In this document: one piece after another, positions 25,514-32,849 of the stretch
Layout of the letters: every line of letters begins with the position of its first letter
Position numbering within the stretch: the stretch's first letter is position 1
DNA from: Udaeobacter sp025935755
GTDB lineage: Bacteria; Verrucomicrobiota; Verrucomicrobiia; Chthoniobacterales; UBA10450
Reading direction: 5' to 3'
Assembly (NCBI GenBank): GCA_036278715.1
Contig: DASUKN010000004.1
Span: 1-64,000 of the forward strand
Length of the DNA: 64,000 nt
Position numbers and translations under genes: made by a program
The notes under the pieces: generated by a model
What the model was told of the DNA's origin: nothing
What the model saw: the letters and a program-made list of their open reading frames with translations, nothing else
Databases searched by the model: none

Positions 25514-26380
25514 TCAGTCGGTCAACCCCGGCCACTTCTCTGCCGCCGGATCGTAGTCGAGTAGTTTGTAAAGTTCCTCGCGCGTCTGCATTTCATCGAG
25601 CCAATCCTTTTGCGTTCCCGCTTCCTTGAGACTCTGCAGAAGCTTATGACTCGCCTTCATTGACGCGCGGAACGCGCTTTGGGGGAAAATCACCATGCGA
25701 TACCCCAATCCGGCTAACTCGTTAAACGAAAGCAGCGGGCTTTTCCCAAACTCCGTCATGTTTGCGAGCAGCGGCACACTCATCTTCCTTGCAAAATCAC
25801 GAAACTCGTCGGGGCTTTGCAGTGCTTCCGGAAAGATTCCATCGGCGCCCGCTTCCACGTACCGCCGAGCGCGCTCAACTGTTCGATCAAAATCTTCTAC
25901 CGCGCGCGCATCTGTGCGGGCGATAATCATAAAATCAGGATCGCGTCGTGCCGCTACCGCCGCTTTGATTTTTCCAGTCATTTCCTCAACAGGGACGAGC
26001 GATTTTCCTGCGAGATGTCCGCAGCGCTTGGGAAATTCCTGGTCTTCAATGTGACAACCAGCGAGACCTGCTGCTTCAAGCTCGCGGATCGTGCGCGTAA
26101 CATTTTCCGAACCACCAAACCCGGTATCGGCATCCACGATTGCAGGAATTTTCACCGCCCTGGCGATATAACCCGCCAGTTGCGCCACTTCGGTTAGCGT
26201 CAACAGACCGATGTCGGGAACGCCAGCCGTCGCATTCGCCATTCCCGCTCCGCTTATGTAGACCGCATCAAACCCAAGCTGCTCCACCTGTCGCGCGATC
26301 GATGCGTTGGGTACGCCAGGCAACATTATCGCGCCGTTCGCGAGGAGTTCGCGAAGTCTTTTGCTTTTACTCCTGCTCAT
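25514..26380 (-). CDS. prpB: 2-Methylisocitrate lyase
   Basis: A 288-aa member of the isocitrate lyase/PEP mutase superfamily that cleaves 2-methylisocitrate to pyruvate and succinate. The active-site motif KRCGH is at 118-122 and the metal-binding DADTGFGG at about 83-90; IIARTDARAVEDF follows. ATG 26380 is preferred to a GTG seven codons upstream. Middle gene of prpD-prpB-prpC (transcription order on the minus strand). Confidence 0.92.
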   Translation of the reverse strand: MSRSKSKRLRELLANGAIMLPGVPNASIARQVEQLGFDAVYISGAGMANATAGVPDIGLLTLTEVAQLAGYIARAVKIPAIVDADTGFGGSENVTRTIRELEAAGLAGCHIEDQEFPKRCGHLAGKSLVPVEEMTGKIKAAVAARRDPDFMIIARTDARAVEDFDRTVERARRYVEAGADGIFPEALQSPDEFRDFARKMSVPLLANMTEFGKSPLLSFNELAGLGYRMVIFPQSAFRASMKASHKLLQSLKEAGTQKDWLDEMQTREELYKLLDYDPAAEKWPGLTD

Positions 26381-26407
26381 GCTCGACGATAATGAATGCA
26401 CTCACGG

Positions 26408-26475
26408 TCATTCCGAGCGGAGTCGAGGAACCCCGCAGGTAGCTCAACGGGATCCTTCGACTTCGCTCAGGATGA
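26408..26475. repeat. Dispersed repeat, GAGCGGAGTCGAGG family
   Basis: Left arm TCATTCCGAGCGGAGTCGAG and right arm GATCCTTCGACTTCGCTCAG plus GATGA form an imperfect inverted repeat of 68 bp in the prpD-prpB gap. Related, longer copies lie at 38753-38868 and 63350-63505. Similar sequences are scattered through many soil bacterial genomes; their role is unknown. Confidence 0.75.
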
Positions 26476-26500
26476 CGATGAAGCCGTGCTTCGCCATTCC

Positions 26501-27874
26501 TCATTTCTTCTTCGGCACCTGAAGTGCCTGCATCAGCTCATCCACGTTTTTTGCTTCGTCCAGTTTCCAAACAAGCTCGACAATGTTTTTTGCCCGGCTT
26601 TCCCCGATGATGTGCTCGACAAGCGCGCGGAATTTTCCTTCGACTGCTGAATCCTTGAGCCGATTTTTCGCATTGCCCAACGGATAATCGACGCGCCGGG
26701 TTAATCGCCGGCCATCGGCGAGATCAACATGCACGATATTGCCGACCGCATCCGGATACATCGCGCTCAATTCCGCATTTCGCTCGACTTTGACGTTTTC
26801 CAGAAACTTCCAAACGCCGGGATCTTTAAACCGTTCCGGCTCAAATTGCCGATCGGTGATTTCTCCGTCGATGAGCGCGATGGCCGTGATGTAAGGCAGA
26901 CTGTGGTCCGCCGTTTCGCGCGTCTTTGGTTTCCATTTTTCCGGTTCGCTCCCGATGATGTCCACTGACGCGTCGTGGCTCTCGATCAGCACGCCTTTGA
27001 TTTTCGAAATGTCTCCGATTTGATCCCGTAAAAAAAGCGCCGCTTCGATTGCGCTCTGGCTATGATATTCGGCCGGCCAATATTTGATGCTCGTTTTCAA
27101 AATCATGGTGGGCGATCCTTGAAATTTCTCACCCACGTTTCCGAGTGATACGCCGAGTTGTTTTTCGAATCCCATTTCCCCTTCGAAAATCGGCGCCGGC
27201 CCTGTCATCCCTTGCCGGGCAAGCAACGCTGAGAAAACGCCGTGCCGCGCGGCGGTGGCAAAAGCCACGCCTTTCCAATGCGAGAGTTCGCCTGCGCGCG
27301 CCTGGCGCATGGCCGCTCCGGCGACGCCCGCGATGTTGACGGCGTGCCGGGTGTTTGTCGAATCGAGTTTCATCAACTTTGCGGAGGCCAATGCGGTCGA
27401 GAACGTTCCGTAAGTCACATGATCCCAGCCGCGAGCACGAATACTCGCAGCGTCGCATAACCGGCATTGCACTTCGTATGCGATGGCGATGGCCGCGATC
27501 AAATCCCGTCCGTCAGCGCCCACACTTTCTGCGACCGCAAGTGCAGCCGAAATGTTGTCGCTGGGATGGGCAGGTTCTTTCGAGAGATACGTGTCGTTGA
27601 AATCGAAATAGCGAATGCCGCAGCCGTTGGCGAATGCCGCCCAGTCCGGCGGCGCCTTGTGGTCCGTGCCAAAGATCGTGGAGCCGGCCGCGGCCGAGAA
27701 ATCTGCGGCCACTTTTCGGGCGATCACAAACGGTTCTTCGTTCCACGCGCCTAGCGCGCAGCCCAGCGAATCGATCACGCGTCGTTTCACTTCGTGCACG
27801 ACGTCCTTCGAAAGATCCTCGAACCGCACCGCACACGTGTAATCAGCAAGTTGATGAGCAAGCGTTGTCTTCAT
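26501..27874 (-). CDS. prpD: 2-Methylcitrate dehydratase (MmgE/PrpD family)
   Basis: A 457-aa MmgE/PrpD protein, dehydrating 2-methylcitrate to 2-methyl-cis-aconitate. Characteristic segments: RVIDSLGCALGAW, RYFDFNDTYLSKEPAHPSDN (active-site region with Asp and His), RARGWDHVTYGTFS and KYWPAEYHSQSAI. First gene of the prp cluster, separated from prpB by about 120 bases carrying a dispersed repeat. No PrpR-type regulator is nearby. Confidence 0.92.
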   Translation of the reverse strand: MKTTLAHQLADYTCAVRFEDLSKDVVHEVKRRVIDSLGCALGAWNEEPFVIARKVAADFSAAAGSTIFGTDHKAPPDWAAFANGCGIRYFDFNDTYLSKEPAHPSDNISAALAVAESVGADGRDLIAAIAIAYEVQCRLCDAASIRARGWDHVTYGTFSTALASAKLMKLDSTNTRHAVNIAGVAGAAMRQARAGELSHWKGVAFATAARHGVFSALLARQGMTGPAPIFEGEMGFEKQLGVSLGNVGEKFQGSPTMILKTSIKYWPAEYHSQSAIEAALFLRDQIGDISKIKGVLIESHDASVDIIGSEPEKWKPKTRETADHSLPYITAIALIDGEITDRQFEPERFKDPGVWKFLENVKVERNAELSAMYPDAVGNIVHVDLADGRRLTRRVDYPLGNAKNRLKDSAVEGKFRALVEHIIGESRAKNIVELVWKLDEAKNVDELMQALQVPKKK

Positions 27875-27996
27875 TAATGTGAAATTTCAATCTGCCGATG
27901 ATTTGCGGACGGGCAAGCGACCGCAGCATTTCCGAAGGTAGCGCGGCCACTCCGTGGGCGCCGATGCACCCTGGAGAGATCACGCGCCGCGCCGGT

Positions 27997-29034
27997 TCAA
28001 CGTGATGGATTTGCCGGCGCCACGGCTGGCGCCATCGATTTCAGCATTCGACCGAGATCACTATTGGTTGAGATAACCGCAGTCGTATCCTTCTCGAAAG
28101 CGACGCGCATCACATCAAGGCTGCGCAGAAAGGAATAGAATTCCTGCGCGTCGGGTGCTCCAAACGCGGCGGTATAGATTGAAGCAGCTTCGGCGTCTGC
28201 TTTGCCTTCGATCTCGAGCGCATTTTTTGTGGCGTTGGAGCTGATTGAAGCGACATCGCTTTCTTTTTGGCCGCTGATGTTTGCCGCTTCGCCGCGGCCT
28301 TCCGAACGAAAGCGCGCTGCGATTTGATGTCGCTCGCTGGACATTCGCTCGATGATCTTCTCTGCTACCGCCGGGTTGTATTTGCTGCGTTTGAAACGCT
28401 CATCGAGCAACTCGATGCCAAAATCGGCGATCTTCTGGCGGGTACGCTCAGTGATTTGTTTCTCAATTTCGCCGCGGCCGAATTCAATATCGGGGATCGT
28501 CGTCGGCAAAACCGTGCCAGTTTTCTCCAGTTCCTCGTCGCGCAACGGTTTTCGTCCCTTGGTTACGCGGATGATTTCAACCAAATCGTGTGTGGCTACG
28601 GCGCTGCGCGTTTCGCTGCCAAGGATGTCGTCGAGACGGGAAAGTGCGCTACGTTCGTCATTCAGTCGATTGTAGTAAAGCGTCGGATCACTGATTCGCC
28701 ATCGGGCGAAACAATCGACGATGATGTACAACTTGTCTTTCGTCGGACATTCAGTGGGCGGGCCGTCCCAGGCCAGAATGCGTTTATCGAATCGCTGCAC
28801 CTTATCGATAATCGGCAGCTTCATCTTCAATCCGGGGGTGTTAATTGTACGAACAATTTTGCCAAACCGAGTGATGATCACCGTCTCATATTGCGGCACG
28901 ACAAAGAGCAACGTTCCCCATTTCAATGCCGTCAGAATGAAAAGAATTCCCAGAATCGACATCACCGGACTTTGCAAAAAACGGATCGCAACCGTCACGG
29001 CAGCGGGTCGCGGAGTCACGTCGATCACGTTCAT
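27997..29034 (-). CDS. hflC: Protease modulator HflC
   Basis: SPFH/band-7 membrane protein that with HflK forms the large complex around FtsH and tunes its proteolysis. A membrane helix near the N-terminus (SILGILFILTALKWGTLLFV) is followed by the SPFH domain (YETVIITRFGKIVRTINTPG, LDERFKRSKYNP) and a long helical stretch with RMSSERHQIAARFRSEGRGE, typical of HflC. About 345 aa, slightly longer than usual. ATG 29034 is chosen; a TTG two codons upstream is possible. Confidence 0.9.
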   Translation of the reverse strand: MNVIDVTPRPAAVTVAIRFLQSPVMSILGILFILTALKWGTLLFVVPQYETVIITRFGKIVRTINTPGLKMKLPIIDKVQRFDKRILAWDGPPTECPTKDKLYIIVDCFARWRISDPTLYYNRLNDERSALSRLDDILGSETRSAVATHDLVEIIRVTKGRKPLRDEELEKTGTVLPTTIPDIEFGRGEIEKQITERTRQKIADFGIELLDERFKRSKYNPAVAEKIIERMSSERHQIAARFRSEGRGEAANISGQKESDVASISSNATKNALEIEGKADAEAASIYTAAFGAPDAQEFYSFLRSLDVMRVAFEKDTTAVISTNSDLGRMLKSMAPAVAPANPSR

Positions 29035-29155
29035 CGGCAAGCGTTAGCCTTTCTCTCCAACCGCGAAAGGTTTGATCTGCTTGCAGCAAAGGCGCATCTC
29101 ATTCCCAGCCCGGCGTCGCATCTCATTAGATTTGATGCTTCCCTGGCTGTGAGTC

Positions 29156-29238
29156 GCGCCTTCAGCGCTGGCGTTTTGGTAGTCGGAAATCCTGGAGCTT
29201 TGCCCCAGGCTTAAATTGAACACCGCGCCTTCGGCGCT
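29156..29238. repeat. REP-like palindromic element between hflK and hflC
   Basis: Contains CGCCTTCAGCGCTGGCG, CCTGGAGCTTTGCCCCAGG (29191-29209) and GCGCCTTCGGCGC (29225-29237). These match, in order and content, the palindromes flanking the transposase at 62.2-62.8 kb. It widens the normally tight hflK-hflC junction to about 250 bases. Confidence 0.8.
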
Positions 29239-29288
29239 CACGAGATGCTCTTCCAATAAGCCGGACGCGGAAGCAAAATTGATCGTGG

Positions 29289-30272
29289 TCATGGCGAGCT
29301 CCTCGATTCTCCGGCGGGCTGAAGTGGCAGCGTCTGGAGAATATTTTTCAGGCTGTCATCCACGATGATCTTTTTTTGCAGGCTTGGCAGGATGGCTTGC
29401 ATCGCTTCGAGATACAGACGGCGTCGCGTGACCTCTGGCGCCTTACGATACTCGGCCAGTAACAACGAAAACTTTTGCGCTTCCCCTTTGGCTTCGTTCA
29501 CCCGGCGAAACGCGTACGCTTCGGCTTGTTTCTCGCGCTCTTTGGCCTGGCCGCGCGCATTCGGAACGGCATCGTTGTAAACCGCCCAGGCCTGATTGAT
29601 CGCGGTTTGTTTTTCCTGTTGTGCTTGATTGACGTCGTTGAAGGCCGCCTGCACGACTGGCGGCGGACGCACACTGGTAAGCTGTACCTGTTGGATCTGA
29701 ATTCCCAAATCGTACTCCGAACAAAGCTCCGCCAGACGTTTCAATGTTGATGTCTCGATATCGTGACGCCCGATGGTGAGCACTTCGTCAACCGTGCGAT
29801 CTCCGATGACTTCGCGCATCACGCTTTCAGAAAGATCGCGCAACGTTTTCTCCGGCTCTCGCGCTCCGAACAGATAAACCTTCGGATCCGTAATCCGATA
29901 TTGCACCACCCAAGGCACAAGCGCGGTGTTCAAGTCCCCCGTGATCATGGTCTCAGTCTCCTGCGACTCCGGATCGCCCTGGTACACGTTCAATGCACTA
30001 GGCGTGGCGAAACCAAACTCCAGCTTCTGCAAACGTTGTGTGGGTACGATGTGAACCTCGTCGACGTACGGAATCGCATAAGTCAAACCCGGGTTCACGA
30101 TGTCGTGATACGCGCCAAACCGTGTCCTCACTCCCACAGAGTTTGCGGGAATGGTCATAAACCCAAACAGCAGCGTGAAAAGCGTGGACGCAATCCCGAT
30201 GCACGCGATGACTCCAAGGATCAGTCGCAACGGCTGGATTGGAAGATGCTCGGCAACATCGGGTCTCGCCAT
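29289..30272 (-). CDS. hflK: Protease modulator HflK
   Basis: A 327-aa SPFH/band-7 partner of HflC. It has a membrane helix (LILGVIACIGIASTLFTLLF), the SPFH core (VGVRTRFGAYHDIVNPGLTY, RLQKLEFGF, VVQYRITDPKVYLF), a helical region with VNQAQQEKQTAINQA and the KKIIVDDSLKNILQTLPL tail seen in HflK. Upstream of hflC on the same strand, but separated from it by a REP-like insertion. Confidence 0.9.
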   Translation of the reverse strand: MARPDVAEHLPIQPLRLILGVIACIGIASTLFTLLFGFMTIPANSVGVRTRFGAYHDIVNPGLTYAIPYVDEVHIVPTQRLQKLEFGFATPSALNVYQGDPESQETETMITGDLNTALVPWVVQYRITDPKVYLFGAREPEKTLRDLSESVMREVIGDRTVDEVLTIGRHDIETSTLKRLAELCSEYDLGIQIQQVQLTSVRPPPVVQAAFNDVNQAQQEKQTAINQAWAVYNDAVPNARGQAKEREKQAEAYAFRRVNEAKGEAQKFSLLLAEYRKAPEVTRRRLYLEAMQAILPSLQKKIIVDDSLKNILQTLPLQPAGESRSSP

Positions 30273-30507
30273 AAACGCGCTGGTATTGACTCAAAGGTGT
30301 CACACAATCGCAAGCTTTCATTCCGGGGAGCGCACGCGCCTCGCCTGTACGTTTCGGCGCCCCCCTCGGAACAGCGCTTGTCGAGGCAGCGCTGGAAATC
30401 AGACCTTTCTCAAAATCCACGATGGCGAGGGCGCCATCGCTAACACGCGAGGCGCGCACGGTCCCGGGGGGTCCTTGACTCAGTGCGTCTGCGCTTCAAA
30501 CTGGATC

Positions 30508-31047
30508 ATGAAAATCAGAAACACGATCTTGTCAGCGGTCGCCTGTCTTGCGACCTTCACATGCATGGCGGCAACAGAATCCCAAACGCAGCCCGAAGTT
30601 GGAAAGCCCGCGCCCGATTTCAGTCTCACTACTGGCGATGGCTCGCAGGTGAGCCTCAAAGATTATCACGGGAAATGGGTGGTTCTTTATTTCTATCCAA
30701 AGGATTTCACCAGCGGTTGTACCTTGGAGGCGCAGAATTTTCAGCGCGACCTCTCGAAATACACCGACGCCGGTGCAGTCATTCTCGGAGTGAGCGTCGA
30801 TACCGCGCAATCGCACAAGGATTTTTGCGCGAAGGAAGGGCTCAACTTTAAATTGCTCGCCGATCCTGACGGAAAGGTTTCTACCGAGTACGGTTCCGTG
30901 ATGGATTACAAAGGCCAAAAACTCGCGGCACGTAATACCTTCATCATCAATCCCGAGGGCGAAATCGCAAAGGTGTATACCGGAGTCAAACCCGCAGAGC
31001 ACAGCGAACAGGTGCTCAAAGATCTCACGGAGTTAAAGAAGAGTTAA
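30508..31047 (+). CDS. Exported peroxiredoxin, BCP/PrxQ type
   Basis: A 179-aa thiol peroxidase reducing peroxides. ATG 30508 opens a signal peptide (TILSAVACLATFTCMAA), so the enzyme is probably periplasmic. The peroxidatic Cys71 is in FYPKDFTSGCTLEAQNF. There is no Cys five residues later as in two-Cys BCP; Cys107 (HKDFCAKEG) could be an alternative resolving residue. The upstream in-frame extension overlaps hflK antisense and is not credible. Confidence 0.88.
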   Translation: MKIRNTILSAVACLATFTCMAATESQTQPEVGKPAPDFSLTTGDGSQVSLKDYHGKWVVLYFYPKDFTSGCTLEAQNFQRDLSKYTDAGAVILGVSVDTAQSHKDFCAKEGLNFKLLADPDGKVSTEYGSVMDYKGQKLAARNTFIINPEGEIAKVYTGVKPAEHSEQVLKDLTELKKS

Positions 31048-31177
31048 CCACGATTAGCCGCGGATTTCGTTCGACATTCCTCGGCTCGAGTGCAGCGGTC
31101 CAGCAGGGAACGGAGTCAGTGGCGAGCTTGACACCACTGTCTGTCCTCGATAAAAACCGGCTCACGTCCACGAGCCG

Positions 31178-31690
31178 ATGTTCGAAGCAGATCCATTCCC
31201 CGAAAAAAGACTTCTTTTAGGCAGTTTCGCCGGTCTGGCAGCCGCTATCGTCGGCGCGATTCTCTGGGCTTTTTTTACCGTCACGACCCAAACCCAAATC
31301 GGGTTCATGGCGCTGGGAGTAGGTGTGCTTGTCGGGTTTGCTTTAAGAATCGGAAACGGTGGAAAAACTTTTGGGATTCTCGGAGCGTTTCTCGCACTCT
31401 TCGGCTGCGTGCTTGGAAATTATTTTTCATTGATTGCATTTGCGTCCGCCGAGCAAGGCGTTGGGTTCTTCTCAATGATGAATAATGCCGATCACGCCAA
31501 GGTAATCAGCGCGATGTGGGAAGATTTTACGTCCATCAGCATTTTGTTTTACGCGCTTGCCGCGTACGAAGGTTACAAGTTCTCAGCGATCCGACCCTCA
31601 ACTCTCTCTTCAGCACCGGACACCGCATCGCAACCTCAAACAGCCGGAGTTCTCCAAGTAGATCGATCGGATGGTGAAAAACCGCGCTGA
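31178..31690 (+). CDS. Membrane protein, function unknown
   Basis: A 170-aa protein with about four membrane helices (LGSFAGLAAAIVGAILWAFF; IGFMALGVGVLVGFALRI; FGILGAFLALFGCVLGNYFS; a fourth near 120) and a Ser/Thr-rich C-terminal tail. Not assigned to a family. It is convergent with the LysR gene; the short gap contains GCCACGGATTAGTGACC, resembling degenerate dispersed repeats. Confidence 0.65.
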   Translation: MFEADPFPEKRLLLGSFAGLAAAIVGAILWAFFTVTTQTQIGFMALGVGVLVGFALRIGNGGKTFGILGAFLALFGCVLGNYFSLIAFASAEQGVGFFSMMNNADHAKVISAMWEDFTSISILFYALAAYEGYKFSAIRPSTLSSAPDTASQPQTAGVLQVDRSDGEKPR

Positions 31691-31710
31691 ATAAGCAATT
31701 TTGCCACGGA

Positions 31711-32607
31711 TTAGTGACCGCTTTTTCCAATCCGCGCTCGTTGGTTCTCCGCTTCGACGTCGAGTTCTGCCAGTAGTTGGCGGGCGATTTCTGAAAGTTT
31801 CTCGGACCAGGCAACCCCGACAACCACGGGCGGGAAGTTCGACAACGGCAATGCGCGTAATTGTGGCGGTGGTTTGAACCCGGGCACCGCGACGGTCAAA
31901 CCGATACCGTAGCCGTTGGCCACGTACTGCTGGATCAATCGCTCGGATGTTACTTCGATCCCGCAAAACCATTCCACACCGAGCTGTTCGAGGCCGCGTT
32001 GAAAATAGGCAAGAACCGGATCACCCCGCGAGAAGCACACCAGTGTTTCCTCGATCTTGTCGCGTTTCCACAACTCTTCAGCACGCGTCAGCTTGGATTT
32101 TTTGTGTACCAACAAAATCAACGGCAGCTCCAGCAGGGGTTTTACTTGAATTCCAGCACGCGATTTTTTGTCGATCAACAGGATTGCAAGATCGACCTCG
32201 CGAGCCAAAAGCAATCGTTCAGCGTCAGTGCGGTTCGCCTCATGCAGATAAAGCCGGAACGCCGGGAACTTGGCACGAACCCGCTGGAGAATCTGCGGCA
32301 AATAATCGTGAAGCACAATCGCCGGAGCCGCGATGCGTAATTGCGGCGAACTGTTCTGGCGCAGCCTTTCGGCGACAACATCAATATTCTCGAAGAACGG
32401 CCGGACGAATTCGTAGAGCTCCGCGCCCGCGGACGAGAGTGCGAATGGCCGCCGCTGAAAAAGCTTCGTGCCGAGTGACTCCTCGAGCTTGGCGATTTGC
32501 CCGCTCACCGCGGGTTGCTGAATGCCGTACGGAATATTGCGGACCGCTGCTGCGATGCCGCCGTGTTTAGCAACGAAATAGAACAATTCCAGGTGATGAA
32601 TGTTCAT
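31711..32607 (-). CDS. LysR family transcriptional regulator
   Basis: A 298-aa LTTR. The N-terminal helix-turn-helix is NIHHLELFYFVAKHGGIAAA, then QQPAVSGQIAKLEESLGTKL and FQRRPF; the effector domain follows (LRIAAPAIVLHDYLPQI, GYGIGLTV). ATG 32607 matches the family start MNIHHLELF. It is divergent from the DUF2339 gene, with about 240 bases between. The target and ligand cannot be told. Confidence 0.9.
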   Translation of the reverse strand: MNIHHLELFYFVAKHGGIAAAVRNIPYGIQQPAVSGQIAKLEESLGTKLFQRRPFALSSAGAELYEFVRPFFENIDVVAERLRQNSSPQLRIAAPAIVLHDYLPQILQRVRAKFPAFRLYLHEANRTDAERLLLAREVDLAILLIDKKSRAGIQVKPLLELPLILLVHKKSKLTRAEELWKRDKIEETLVCFSRGDPVLAYFQRGLEQLGVEWFCGIEVTSERLIQQYVANGYGIGLTVAVPGFKPPPQLRALPLSNFPPVVVGVAWSEKLSEIARQLLAELDVEAENQRARIGKSGH

Positions 32608-32639
32608 AGAACCGAATCTAATAACGCCATTCTGATCCC

Positions 32640-32720
32640 GCACGGTTGAAGTAGCTGCATGTTTGAAAGCCTGGCCTCATGCTTTGCATTTCGTTGCCTC
32701 GCTCCGCTCAACATGACAGC
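32640..32720. repeat. Degenerate dispersed repeat in a divergent intergenic region
   Basis: GTTTGAAAGCCTGGCCTC and CCTCGCTCCGCTCAACATGA recall the middle and right parts of the GAGCG...GTCGA family (compare GATTGAAAAAGCCTGGGCTG at 38.8 kb). Weakly conserved. Confidence 0.35.
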
Positions 32721-32849
32721 GCAACGCGCACGGAGAGTTCTAATCGAAAGAGTCGATGAAATCCGTCATTTTTATCAATTCACAGTCGCCGCGCAAAGCA
32801 GCTATCCTCTTTCGCAAAACTGGAGTGATCCAGCCAAACCGAACAATCA

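Noticed and set aside
29044..29292. An 82-codon minus-strand frame between hflK and hflC
   Set aside because: Most of it is read from the REP-like palindromes; no ribosome site or family resemblance.
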